Below, in pieces: positions 47,250-56,420 of a DNA stretch of 64,000 bases. A model generated the notes under the pieces. That model was given only the letters and a program-made list of their open reading frames with translations. It made no database searches and was not told the origin of the DNA. Both the position numbers and the translations under genes were made by a program. Position 1 is the stretch's first letter; each line of letters begins with the position of its first letter. Source of the stretch: a bacterium (lineage in GTDB: Bacteria; Bacteroidota; Ignavibacteria; Ignavibacteriales; Ignavibacteriaceae); contig JADJWC010000001.1 in NCBI GenBank assembly GCA_016716565.1, positions 434,001 through 498,000 on the forward strand, read 5' to 3'.

Positions 47250-47996
47250 TTAAAAATCATAATCTTTTATTGATTTGATGAAGTCCATCATTTTTTGGTG
47301 ATGAGTTCCTTTCCAATATATTTTTTTGCAGGAAGGACATTCATAAAACTCAACTTGCTGCTTGGCGACTTTATGTGGAAGCTGACTGATTATTAATTCC
47401 TTTTTGACGGGCTTCAATAATTCATTGCACTCAACACATCGGGAAAATTCTTTTATTTCTTTATGGAGACTGAATCGATTAAGGATTTCTTTTACTTGTT
47501 CTTCAACTTTTATGCTTCGAACCCAGTAACCATGAGTAACATCGTTTCTCTTTAATATTCCTCTGTCTTTGGTAAGTATTGCTCTTCTCTCTGTTGATGA
47601 TAATTGAACAATCTCATCATCATCAAAATTATTTTTATACAAAACGTCAAGTCCTATCATTCTTAAATACCTTGCCAATCTTCCAAGATGAACATCTGCA
47701 ACGAACTTTGGTTTGCGAAGCGGCTTCGGTCGAAGGCGCTGAACTTCTGAAATGTCGAATGATTCAAACACAGGATAAACAGAAATATCGTCACCATCAT
47801 TAATTAAATATTTGAAGTTCACTGATTTATCATTAATTAAAATCAAATCAACTTCTGTGTGAGGAACACCTAGAGATTCTATTAAATCTTTTACTGAAGT
47901 TCTGTCTATGTAATTATGTGTGAATCGTTTTTTCCTTTTTGCTTCGGGAAGAAATTCATTGAGCTCTTCGTAAAAACGTAAATAAACTTTGTGCAT
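47250..47996 (-). CDS. Mut7-C RNAse domain protein with ubiquitin-like N-terminus
   Basis: A 248-aa protein. The first 90 residues are a ThiS/ubiquitin-like Mut7-C domain. Residues 90-175 are a PIN-like nuclease with FVADVHLGRLARYLRMIGLD and AILTKDRGIL. The C-terminus is a zinc ribbon (CVECNELL and CPSCKKIYWKG). The family is predicted to cut RNA; its target is unknown. Confidence 0.9.
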   Translation of the reverse strand: MHKVYLRFYEELNEFLPEAKRKKRFTHNYIDRTSVKDLIESLGVPHTEVDLILINDKSVNFKYLINDGDDISVYPVFESFDISEVQRLRPKPLRKPKFVADVHLGRLARYLRMIGLDVLYKNNFDDDEIVQLSSTERRAILTKDRGILKRNDVTHGYWVRSIKVEEQVKEILNRFSLHKEIKEFSRCVECNELLKPVKKELIISQLPHKVAKQQVEFYECPSCKKIYWKGTHHQKMMDFIKSIKDYDF

Positions 47997-48064
47997 AAAT
48001 TGTTATCAGATAGTCATTCAAAAATAATCTTATTATTAACATAAAATTTTCTAATTTTTGATAT

Positions 48065-49375
48065 ATGCTTCCCGAATTTGTTCAGCAGACGTTAAGAGCA
48101 CTGCGTCATAAAAACTACAGACTTTTTTTTACCGGTCAGAGTATTTCGCTCATCGGTACGTGGATGCAGCAGGTTGCGCTCGGATGGCTTGTTTACCGCT
48201 TGACTGATTCTGCGTTTCTTCTGGGGCTTGTTGGATTTTCATCTCAGATACCAACGTTTATTCTGGCTTCTATCGCGGGTGTTTTGGCTGATAGGTACAG
48301 CAAACACAAAATAATTATTGCAACACAAATTCTTGCAATGATTCAGGCATCAATTCTTGCTTATCTTACTTTGTCTGACACTATTCAGATATGGCATATT
48401 CTACTTCTCAGTTTATTCTCCGGTTTGATAAATGCTTTTGATATGCCGACAAGACAGAGTTTTGTAATTGAAATGGTTGATGACAGAAATGATTTACCGA
48501 ATGCGATAGCACTGAACTCATCTGTTTTTAATGCAGCCCGGTTAGTCGGACCAACATTAGCAGGTTTATTGATTACTGTTGTCGGCGAAGGGATTTGTTT
48601 TTTGGTGAATGCGATTAGCTATATTACAGTTATAGTTTCCTTATTGCTGATGAACATTCAGCCGCAAATTAATAACCAGCAGAATGGTAAGGTGCTTGAA
48701 GGATTGAAAGAAGGAATTAAGTACGCATATAACTTCAAACCGATCCGAACACTATTATTATTAATTGGATTGGTTAGTCTTACAGGAATGCCCTACACAG
48801 TTTTGATGCCAGTTTTTGCGCGTGATATTTTACATGGAGATGCTCATACGCTTGGTTTCCTTTTTGGTGCGGTTGGATTTGGAGCTTTTACGGGTGCGAT
48901 TTATCTTGCTTCAAGAAAAACAGTTTTAGGACTTGCGAGATGGATTGCAGCCACAACAAGTATTTTTTCGCTCGGACTTTTATTCTTTTCTTTCTCAAGA
49001 AATGTTTATCTGTCAATTGGGCTAATGTATTTTACAGGTTTTGGAATGATGATGCAGATGGCATCCACAAACACTTTACTTCAAACTCTCGTTGATGATG
49101 ATAAGCGCGGAAGAGTGATGAGTCTTTATGTTATGGCATTTATGGGAACCGCACCTTTCGGAAGTTTTATGGCCGGAACTCTGGCGAGCACTATCGGTGC
49201 GCCGTTTACAATTTTATCGAGTGGAATAATTTGTCTTACAGGAGCTTTGGTTTATTATAAAAATTTACCATCGTTAAGAAAAAGCATAAGACCAATTTAC
49301 ATCCAGAAAGGAATTCTGCCGGAAGTATCCAAAGGATTGCAATCATCCACTCATTTGAAAATGCCGCCGAATTGA
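48065..49375 (+). CDS. MFS transporter (EntS-like, MFS_3)
   Basis: A 436-aa protein with 12 hydrophobic segments and the family motifs FFTGQSISLIGTWMQQVALG near the start and GVLADRYSKHKIII after helix 2. MFS_3 proteins export enterobactin, drugs or other small molecules. Single gene. Substrate unknown. Confidence 0.88.
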   Translation: MLPEFVQQTLRALRHKNYRLFFTGQSISLIGTWMQQVALGWLVYRLTDSAFLLGLVGFSSQIPTFILASIAGVLADRYSKHKIIIATQILAMIQASILAYLTLSDTIQIWHILLLSLFSGLINAFDMPTRQSFVIEMVDDRNDLPNAIALNSSVFNAARLVGPTLAGLLITVVGEGICFLVNAISYITVIVSLLLMNIQPQINNQQNGKVLEGLKEGIKYAYNFKPIRTLLLLIGLVSLTGMPYTVLMPVFARDILHGDAHTLGFLFGAVGFGAFTGAIYLASRKTVLGLARWIAATTSIFSLGLLFFSFSRNVYLSIGLMYFTGFGMMMQMASTNTLLQTLVDDDKRGRVMSLYVMAFMGTAPFGSFMAGTLASTIGAPFTILSSGIICLTGALVYYKNLPSLRKSIRPIYIQKGILPEVSKGLQSSTHLKMPPN

Positions 49376-49497
49376 TTTTTCTGTATTAAAATCTCCACTT
49401 ATAAATTTCTTGGTTTGATTGATCTTATCTATTGAATTGAACGGTTTAAAAACTTAACTTGTGACAACTATTTACAATCATCTAATAATTTTAGCGA

Positions 49498-50715
49498 ATG
49501 GTCAAATCAAAAATATTTATCACTTTAATGATCCTCTGGACTGCTACTAATTTTGCTCAATGGTTTGTACTTGATGCAGGAACAGATGAAAAACTGCACT
49601 CGGTATTCTTTGTAGATGAAAACAACGGTTGGGTAGCAGGGAAGAATATTATTTTAAAAACCTCTGATAGTGGAAACGACTGGACTCAAATCCAAATTGC
49701 TGGAAATAATAACTCAATTCATTTCATTAATAATAATGTAGGATGGGTTTGTAGTAGTGATGGAAATATATTGAAAACTACTGACGGGGGATATAACTGG
49801 AATTTGAAACATAGTGAATCGGGTAAAGAACTTACCTCACTTACTTTTTATGACGAAAATTTTGGAATAGTTTCGGGCTATAATCGTACAATCCTCATTA
49901 CAACAGACGGTGGTGAAAATTGGGAAAATGTTTTGCCAGAGAGCTATGATCATTTATTAAAAACTTTTATCTACTCTCCGAATCAAATGTATGTAATTGG
50001 CGGCAATGGATTAGTTTATCGCAGTTCCGATAATGGAGAAAGTTGGGATTCATTAAATGTTGGCATGCCAAATGCATTGTATGGAATTTCTTTTATCAGT
50101 TCAACAACCGGTTTTGCATTTGGCTGTTGTGGTGCTTATTTCAAAACTACAGACGGCGGTGATACCTGGCAGAACCACAATTATATTACTCCCGGCGACA
50201 TAATTTATTCAAGCGATTTCGTGGATGAGAACACTGGCTGGGCAGTTGGTGAACTCGGCTGGCTTTTAAAGACAACTGACAGCGGAGAAACATGGTATCA
50301 AAATGGTCCGCAAATACAAGCGGAATTCAGATCAGTATTTTTTGTGAACGAAGAAATTGGTTTTGTCGTTGGTTCAAACGGAACAATTTTGAAAACAGTC
50401 AATGGCGGCGGATCATCGACGAGTGTTTCTGAGAATGGAGATTTAACTCCTGTTGCTTTTCGATTAAATCAAAATTATCCGAATCCATTTAATCCCAATA
50501 CGGTAATAGGTTATCAGTTGCTGATGAGCAGTAATGTGTCTTTGAAAGTGTATAATTTGCTTGGTAATGAAGTTGCAATTCTGGTTAATGAATACAAACC
50601 AGCAGGCAGTTACGAATTTGAATACGACGCATCAGCACTTGCAAGCGGAATTTATTATTATCAGCTGATTACAGAATCCTTCAGTGAAACTAAAAAAATG
50701 GTCCTGATGAAATAA
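49498..50715 (+). CDS. YCF48-like beta-propeller protein with type IX secretion sorting domain
   Basis: A 405-aa protein with a signal peptide and at least six repeated units ending in phrases like LKTTDGGYNW and YFKTTDGGDTW, the Ycf48/BNR propeller pattern. The last 80 residues (LNQNYPNPFNPNTVIGYQL to KKMVLMK) are a type A C-terminal sorting domain that sends the protein through the type IX secretion system to the cell surface. The ligand is unknown. The domain is strong evidence for the phylum. Confidence 0.9.
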   Translation: MVKSKIFITLMILWTATNFAQWFVLDAGTDEKLHSVFFVDENNGWVAGKNIILKTSDSGNDWTQIQIAGNNNSIHFINNNVGWVCSSDGNILKTTDGGYNWNLKHSESGKELTSLTFYDENFGIVSGYNRTILITTDGGENWENVLPESYDHLLKTFIYSPNQMYVIGGNGLVYRSSDNGESWDSLNVGMPNALYGISFISSTTGFAFGCCGAYFKTTDGGDTWQNHNYITPGDIIYSSDFVDENTGWAVGELGWLLKTTDSGETWYQNGPQIQAEFRSVFFVNEEIGFVVGSNGTILKTVNGGGSSTSVSENGDLTPVAFRLNQNYPNPFNPNTVIGYQLLMSSNVSLKVYNLLGNEVAILVNEYKPAGSYEFEYDASALASGIYYYQLITESFSETKKMVLMK

Positions 50716-50730
50716 AATTTTGCTTTCTGC

Positions 50731-51702
50731 TTATTCCGCAAAAACACTTTTTATAAAATCAAACTCATCATTAGTTAATGGCTTATCCATCGCTGACAAA
50801 TTAACTTTTACTTGATGAAGGTTTCTGAAGCCGGGAATTACAGCACCAACAAATTTATAATGTAGCAAATACTGCTGGGCAACTCTTGCCAGTTCTTCAG
50901 TTGAAGCACCAAATCTTGCTTTTATCTTGCTCAACTGAACTTCAAGCTTTACGAGATTTTCATATGAGAATCTTGATAATCCTTTCCTGTGGTCTCCATT
51001 TTCAAACTGCGGCGGATTTTCTTTTTTGTATTTATCGAGAAGCAACCCTTCATACAAAGGTCTGAATGCGACAAAAGAAATCTGATTTTCTTCCATCAAT
51101 TTTCTTGTTGGATTTCCATCATCGATGAAAGCTCTTTCAACAGGGTTAGCAAAACTTTGTAGCACATCCGGCTTCACTTTTGGAATTAATTTAACAAAAT
51201 CTTTGTGTGAATAAGCTGATTGTCCTATTAGTCTGATCTTTCCTTCTTCTTTAAGTTTGTACATTACTTCAACTGCATCATCAAGATATTCACCTTTGTC
51301 GCCAAACCATCCATGATGGAAATAGTAAAGATCAATATAATCTCTTTTCAGATTGATGAGCGATTGCTCACATTGATGACGGATATGTGACGGTTCGTAA
51401 GCGTTTGCTGCTGTTCCCGGGAACCACCCGATTTTTGTAGCGATTATAAAATTATTTGTTCTGTTACCTAGAATTCTTGCGAGCATTCTTTCCGCGCGAC
51501 CGTTTCCATAAACATCTGCATTGTCGAAGTGATTAACTCCGTGATCGATCGCATAATTTATTGCTTCGGCAACTTCTCTTTCATCCACATTTGCCCAGCC
51601 ATTTGGATCGCCGTTAACCCAATTAAGTCCGCCCATCGTCCAGCAGCCGAGAGATATTTCTGAAACTTCAATATTTGATTTTCCTAGTTTTCTGTATTTC
51701 AT
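50731..51702 (-). CDS. aldo/keto reductase
   Basis: A 323-aa NADPH-type TIM-barrel oxidoreductase. It has GVNHFDNADVYGNGRAE (catalytic Asp and Tyr), NFIIATKIGW (Lys) and IDLYYFHHGWFG (His). Its ATG overlaps the TGA of the glycosyltransferase gene by 4 bases, so the two are translated together. Substrate unknown. Confidence 0.9.
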   Translation of the reverse strand: MKYRKLGKSNIEVSEISLGCWTMGGLNWVNGDPNGWANVDEREVAEAINYAIDHGVNHFDNADVYGNGRAERMLARILGNRTNNFIIATKIGWFPGTAANAYEPSHIRHQCEQSLINLKRDYIDLYYFHHGWFGDKGEYLDDAVEVMYKLKEEGKIRLIGQSAYSHKDFVKLIPKVKPDVLQSFANPVERAFIDDGNPTRKLMEENQISFVAFRPLYEGLLLDKYKKENPPQFENGDHRKGLSRFSYENLVKLEVQLSKIKARFGASTEELARVAQQYLLHYKFVGAVIPGFRNLHQVKVNLSAMDKPLTNDEFDFIKSVFAE

Positions 51703-52766
51703 TTTTCTTCCTCTAATATTTTTTTACTGAGATTATAAACTTCATCTATAGTAATATCATTAATATTTTCTGTTTTTGATTTGATATAGTATTTATTTTC
51801 TCCACGCGGTGCCCATTCTGCAGGATTAGTTGGACCAAATAAAGAAATGATCTTTGCATGAGCAAAACCTGCGATGTGCATCGAACCCGTATCGTTAGTT
51901 ATATAAAGATCAATCAACGATAGAGTCGCACCCAGCTTTTTTATCGGTAAGTCTATTAATGTGTGGCAATTAAGTTTAACTCCGCGTAATTCATTTTCAA
52001 TTTCCTTAATCTGTTCGGCATCAACTTTTCCTGCTGTTAGCAGAATGTTGCAATTAAATTGTGAGTGTAATTTTTTTATTAGTTCAACAAAATTCTTTGT
52101 CGGCCACATATTTTCTTTTTTTCCTGCCCCAGGATGAATGCCAACTATCTTTCGGTTTTTGTCAGGGAAAATATTTTCAAAAAGGTTCTTTGCATCGCTT
52201 ATTTCTTCGGCCGAAAAATTGAATCTGATAGTTCGCCTTTCTTCTTCAGTCAAATCACATCCAATTTGTCTAACGATGTCAAGATTCCTTTCTAACTGAT
52301 GTAAGTTCTTCCAGACAAAATCGGATTTAACATTTAAGAATTTATGTGATTTGTTTTCAATGCCATCAACAGATTTCACCCCAACTCTAATTTTTGCTCC
52401 CGAAATGGAATTAATTATATGTGAAGTTCTGGATACCTTAATTGTTGATGGAACAATTCCAAGCTGGTATTTCCTTTCACGAAGTTTTCGGAAAAACTTA
52501 AGAATAGAGGTAAAATTTTGCTTATCAAAAATTATTACACGATCAAGAAATGGATTCAATTCAAATAAGGGAATTTCATAACTTGTTTTTGCAGCAACGA
52601 GAGTGATTTTTGAATCGGGATATTTTTTTTTCAATGCAGCATACAAAGTAAGCGAACAGAGCATATCACCAATATGATTATGCTGACGGACAACAAGAAT
52701 ATTTTTAACTTTTTCTCCCTCTGAATTTTTTGACTGTTGAGGAATGGAATTAAGAATCGAGCTCAT
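51699..52766 (-). CDS. glycosyltransferase family 9 (heptosyltransferase-like)
   Basis: A 355-aa protein with NILVVRQHNHIGDMLCSLTL at the start and the later GIHPGAGKKENMW and NDTGSMHIAGFAHAKIISLF (NDSGxMH donor-binding site). This is the heptosyltransferase fold that adds heptose to lipopolysaccharide core. It overlaps the nucleotidyltransferase gene upstream by 17 bases and the aldo/keto reductase by 4. The acceptor is unknown. Confidence 0.9.
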   Translation of the reverse strand: MSSILNSIPQQSKNSEGEKVKNILVVRQHNHIGDMLCSLTLYAALKKKYPDSKITLVAAKTSYEIPLFELNPFLDRVIIFDKQNFTSILKFFRKLRERKYQLGIVPSTIKVSRTSHIINSISGAKIRVGVKSVDGIENKSHKFLNVKSDFVWKNLHQLERNLDIVRQIGCDLTEEERRTIRFNFSAEEISDAKNLFENIFPDKNRKIVGIHPGAGKKENMWPTKNFVELIKKLHSQFNCNILLTAGKVDAEQIKEIENELRGVKLNCHTLIDLPIKKLGATLSLIDLYITNDTGSMHIAGFAHAKIISLFGPTNPAEWAPRGENKYYIKSKTENINDITIDEVYNLSKKILEEEK

Positions 52767-53193
52767 TAAGATCGTCCAGATCTTTTTTTCTTCCGGAAGC
52801 TCTTTTATTCTTTATTAAATCTTCTTTGCTGATAAAATAAAGATCCTGATCTCCATATTTACCTGTAACCTTTCTCTGCCAGGCGTCATCAAAATTTACT
52901 CCATCAATTGATGTCAGAATATCGATTCTATATGGTGGTTCACCAAGCTGTATCACCTTATCCTTTTTCAATAAGTCTTCAGCGCTGATGGCTGAAATAT
53001 CAAATCCAAATTCTTTCAGACCAGCAATAATTTTATCAACATTTATTTTTGTAGAAAGGGTGAAGATGTCGATAGCATTTGTAAATCTTGGGAAGGCATG
53101 GATTGCAAAAGCATAACCACCAACTACGAGATACTTAACTTCGTTTTTGTTCAGTAACTCTATAAAATCTTCGAAGTCTTTTACTAATTTCAT
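52750..53193 (-). CDS. nucleotidyltransferase-fold protein (DUF6036-like)
   Basis: A 147-aa protein. YLVVGGYAFAIHAFPRFTNA then IDIF forms the GG-x(9-13)-DxD nucleotidyltransferase signature, with Ile between the acids replaced as IDIF. Proteins of this group are either toxins of AbiEii-type pairs or tRNA or protein modifiers. Only one clear Asp of the DxD pair is seen (AIDIF), so activity is uncertain. It overlaps the next upstream small gene by 59 bases. Confidence 0.78.
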   Translation of the reverse strand: MKLVKDFEDFIELLNKNEVKYLVVGGYAFAIHAFPRFTNAIDIFTLSTKINVDKIIAGLKEFGFDISAISAEDLLKKDKVIQLGEPPYRIDILTSIDGVNFDDAWQRKVTGKYGDQDLYFISKEDLIKNKRASGRKKDLDDLNELDS

Positions 53194-53344
53194 CTTTATT
53201 AATATTGAATAATTTAAAGTAAGATTCCCTGATTGTCTCTAGAGCGCTGAGTTTAAATTCTATAGTTGCATCGCTCCAAAATTTTTTTTCTTCTTTATAC
53301 TGATTCAGATCTTTCAAATCGAATATTTTTATTTTATTCTTCAT
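53135..53344 (-). CDS. small helical protein, likely partner of the nucleotidyltransferase
   Basis: A 69-aa protein, mostly helical and charged (MKNKIKIFDLKDLNQYKEEK). It precedes and overlaps the nucleotidyltransferase gene by 59 bases in another frame, an arrangement typical of antitoxin and toxin genes in tight operons. No named family. It is transcribed with the nucleotidyltransferase, glycosyltransferase and reductase genes. Confidence 0.6.
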   Translation of the reverse strand: MKNKIKIFDLKDLNQYKEEKKFWSDATIEFKLSALETIRESYFKLFNINKDEISKRLRRFYRVTEQKRS

Positions 53345-53413
53345 TTTAATGTTACAACTTCGTTGAATCTAATAAATTAACTTACACATTATTAAATCTT
53401 AGAAAAAGAAACT

Positions 53414-54403
53414 CTACTTCCTAATATCAAGCCACTTAGCAACGTCTTTTGCAAAATAAGTTAATATCATATCAGCACCGGCACGTTTTATAGCCGTCAA
53501 AGATTCAATCATAACTCTTTCTTCATCTATCCAGCCGTTTTGTCCTGCCGCTTTTATCATAGAAAATTCACCACTTACCTGGTATGCTGCTGTGGGCATT
53601 CCGAATTTTTCTTTTACTTTTCTTATTACGTCGAGATATGGACCTGCTGGTTTCACCATAACTATATCTGCACCTTCTTCGATATCGGTTTCAACTTCAC
53701 GAAGCGCTTCGTTGATATTTCCAATATCCATTTGATGAGATCTCCTATCACCAAATGCCGGAGTTGATTCGGCTGCATCTCTGAATGGTCCGTAATATCC
53801 GGAAGCATATTTGGCCGCATAACTCATTATCGGGATTCTGGTGTATCCTTTGTAATCAAGCGCTTTGCGAATTGCAAGAACTCTTCCATCCATCATATCG
53901 GATGGAGCGACCATATCAGCGCCGGCTTCAACGTGCGAAACAGCTTCTTTAGCCAGCACTGCAATTGTTTCATCATTCAGAATATCTTCGCCTGCTAAAA
54001 TTCCGCAATGCCCGTGAGAGGTGTATTCACAAAGACAAACATCAGTAATAATTAATAGATCATTAATTTCCTTTTTGATTGCTTTAATTGCTTGCTGAAT
54101 AATTCCATTTGGATTGTACGCATCGCTGCCTTGTTCATCTTTATGTTCAGGAATACCAAATAGGATTACAGCGGGAATTCCGAGATCACGAACTTCTTTG
54201 CACTCTTTAACAAGGTTCTCTACAGAAAGTTGAAAAACTCCGGGCATTGATTTAACCGGTTTTTTCACGTTATTTCCGGGTACGATGAAGAGGGGATAAA
54301 TCAAATCGTTTTTAGTCAGAACGGTTTCTCTAACCATATCTCTGACAATCGGATTATAGCGTAATCTTCTGAAACGTTTGAAGTTAAAGTTTTTTTCTGA
54401 CAT
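53414..54403 (-). CDS. hemB: porphobilinogen synthase (delta-aminolevulinate dehydratase)
   Basis: A 329-aa enzyme that joins two 5-aminolevulinates into porphobilinogen, the second common step of heme synthesis. The two Schiff-base lysines are visible: Lys198 (MSYAAKYASGYYG) and Lys251 (VMVKPAGPYLD). The zinc-site cysteines DVCLCEYTSHGHCG (123, 125, 133) mark the zinc-dependent form. The ATG has GGAG upstream. It lies at the end of the heme cluster, behind an IVS-like cassette. Confidence 0.96.
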   Translation of the reverse strand: MSEKNFNFKRFRRLRYNPIVRDMVRETVLTKNDLIYPLFIVPGNNVKKPVKSMPGVFQLSVENLVKECKEVRDLGIPAVILFGIPEHKDEQGSDAYNPNGIIQQAIKAIKKEINDLLIITDVCLCEYTSHGHCGILAGEDILNDETIAVLAKEAVSHVEAGADMVAPSDMMDGRVLAIRKALDYKGYTRIPIMSYAAKYASGYYGPFRDAAESTPAFGDRRSHQMDIGNINEALREVETDIEEGADIVMVKPAGPYLDVIRKVKEKFGMPTAAYQVSGEFSMIKAAGQNGWIDEERVMIESLTAIKRAGADMILTYFAKDVAKWLDIRK

Positions 54404-54414
54404 TTTCTTCTCCG

Positions 54415-54865
54415 GAATGTATAATGTAAAATTTATAATGTATAATTGATCAAATATTATTTTTTGAACTTTTAATAATCGTGGTTAATAGTTTAATTAA
54501 TTCTTCGCAATCAATTTGAATACTTTCCGATTCTTTTTTATCCAAATGATTTGTTGCAGTCAAAAGTCTAATCCAATATTCTGATTCGCGAGCCTCTTTT
54601 AATGAAATTCCAAGCTTATTTATAAAATCCTTTTTGGTGTATGCACTTTGTGCCTCGGTAATATTAGCGCCAATAGACGTTCCTGATCTTAATAGTTGCT
54701 TTAATAATGGTTCAAAATTCCGATTTTTATTAATCAAATACTCATACAATTTCACAATTCGAATTGAAAATTTAAAACTCTTCTCCAGCACAACATTCCC
54801 ATATTTCACTTCCTTTTCGAAAACAAACATAATTCTACATTCTACATTATAAATTATACATTCAA
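54415..54865 (-). mobile_element. IVS-like cassette 1 (inverted repeats around a four-helix-bundle gene)
   Basis: AT-rich repeats at 54415-54449 and 54831-54865 are inverted to each other. An 11-base block GAATGTATAAT and a 10-base block TTATAATGTA pair across the cassette with a bulge. Folded in the transcript they would put the whole gene in a loop. The right-hand repeat supplies the last residues and the stop codon of hemG. The layout copies rRNA intervening sequences with their 23S ORF. Confidence 0.6.
54450..54830 (-). CDS. four-helix-bundle protein (23S rRNA intervening-sequence type), copy 1
   Basis: A 126-aa protein of the S23/IVP family. Its core is LLRSGTSIGANITEAQSAYT followed by KKDFINKLGISLKEARESEY, which is the family signature. 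Proteins of this family are encoded in inserts of 23S rRNA genes and in diversity-generating retroelements, and form pentameric bundles that bind nucleic acid. Here it stands between hemG and hemB, flanked by inverted repeats. A related copy is at 60723-61085. Confidence 0.88.
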   Translation of the reverse strand: MFVFEKEVKYGNVVLEKSFKFSIRIVKLYEYLINKNRNFEPLLKQLLRSGTSIGANITEAQSAYTKKDFINKLGISLKEARESEYWIRLLTATNHLDKKESESIQIDCEELIKLLTTIIKSSKNNI

Positions 54866-56239
54866 TAGCTGTTTAATTTTATTTGCTATTAATTCTGAGT
54901 TCTTAATGCAATCTCCAACAGAAATTCCCCCACGGTAATTTCCTCCAAGAACAATTCCTTTATTTTGCTTCTCGAAGTGATCGAAGAAATTTTCGTGCTC
55001 AACATAACCAAGATTGTACTGAGGGATTGCTTTAGGCCAAAGTCTTTTCGAGATCAAAACCGGCTCGGCACTTATTTTCATTATCAGCTCAAACTCTCTT
55101 CGCGCACGATCGATAACCATCTGTTCGACATCATCAACAAAGCCAGCATCACGAGATCCACCAATAAATAAAGTAAAAGCTGCCGTGTTCTCATCCGAAC
55201 GATTTGGGAATATGACAGAGCTCCAGATGGCACCGAGAAAAGATTTTTCTTCTTTTTCGGGGATTAAAAATCCAAAACCATCAAGCGGTTGTCCAACATT
55301 CTTTCTTTCATAGACAAGATAAAGAACCAGCACCGGCGGATAATAAATTTCATTTAAGTGTTTAGCTAAATTTTCATCAAAATGTCCGAACAATTCGGCT
55401 GCCTTGTAAGCCGGAACAGTTGAAAGAACAACATCCGCAAGCAATGTTAGGTTCTGATTGCCGTCTCTGAAAGTCACACCGTAATTTCCTTCGGCGGTAC
55501 TGCGTATAGAAGTAACTTCGACTCCCGTACTAACACGATTACCAAGTGTTTCTGTAATTGCATCAGGCAGCACTTTCATTCCATCTTTGAATGAAAACAT
55601 TTTTGCACTTTGCTTGGACACCTCCTTGCTTTTCTTTCTTTTGCGGATGCTTCTGATTGTTCCAAGAATCAATCCACCATATTCTTCTTCAAGAGCATAA
55701 AGTTTTGGAAAAGCTGATTTGACGCTTAATTCCTCGGGACGTCCGGCATATACTCCCGCAACAAACGGGTTGATTGCATAATCTAAAAATTCTTTTCCTA
55801 GTCTACGTGTAACAAATTCAGCAATGCTTTGATAATAGCCATCTTTCGATCTTCCGATAAACGGCTCAGCTAGCAACCTCAATTTTGCTTTACCGGAAAA
55901 AAGTTTTGTTTTCAAAAATGATGGTGGTGACATTGGAAGTGCGTGAAGTTGTCCGTTCCGCAAAATGTATCTTTTATTTCCTTCACGGTTGGCATAAACA
56001 AACTGATCTTGGAGATTTAAATCTTTTATAAGCTGCTGGATAAGAGGAGTAGTTTCAAGTCCGCTGTTCGGCCCTCTGTCAAAAAGAAATCCATCTGCAG
56101 AAACAGTTTCAATCGAACCGCCGACTTTATCTTTCTGCTCAAGCACAATTACATCGTATCCTTCTTTAAATAGAAGGTAAGCAGTGGTTAAGCCTGAAAT
56201 ACCGGCGCCGATTATTACTATTTTTTTGTTAGAAGGCAT
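54854..56239 (-). CDS. hemG: protoporphyrinogen oxidase (FAD-dependent, HemY type)
   Basis: About 461 aa from the ATG at 56239 (MPSNKKIVIIGAGISGLTTA). The Rossmann GAGISG motif binds FAD. DRGPNSGLETTP and the C-terminal GNYRGGISVGDCIKNSE are typical of oxygen-dependent protoporphyrinogen IX oxidases. It makes protoporphyrin IX (or coproporphyrin III in the coproporphyrin branch). Its last residues and stop lie within the repeat of IVS-like cassette 1. An ATG at 56275 would add a weakly supported 12 residues. Confidence 0.92.
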   Translation of the reverse strand: MPSNKKIVIIGAGISGLTTAYLLFKEGYDVIVLEQKDKVGGSIETVSADGFLFDRGPNSGLETTPLIQQLIKDLNLQDQFVYANREGNKRYILRNGQLHALPMSPPSFLKTKLFSGKAKLRLLAEPFIGRSKDGYYQSIAEFVTRRLGKEFLDYAINPFVAGVYAGRPEELSVKSAFPKLYALEEEYGGLILGTIRSIRKRKKSKEVSKQSAKMFSFKDGMKVLPDAITETLGNRVSTGVEVTSIRSTAEGNYGVTFRDGNQNLTLLADVVLSTVPAYKAAELFGHFDENLAKHLNEIYYPPVLVLYLVYERKNVGQPLDGFGFLIPEKEEKSFLGAIWSSVIFPNRSDENTAAFTLFIGGSRDAGFVDDVEQMVIDRARREFELIMKISAEPVLISKRLWPKAIPQYNLGYVEHENFFDHFEKQNKGIVLGGNYRGGISVGDCIKNSELIANKIKQLLNV

Positions 56240-56420
56240 TAAAGTTTTTGCGTTAATCAGGTGCAAATTTAACAATTTAGTCTATACTTTGAGAAGTAAA
56301 AAACCAGTCTAAAACGTTTCGAACAACTATTTCTTTTTACTTCAGTTTGATTCTTTCCCTTATTAAAACTAAACTTGCTGAAAGCAATAACGCTTTCTCG
56401 GAATTATTAAAGGAATATTT

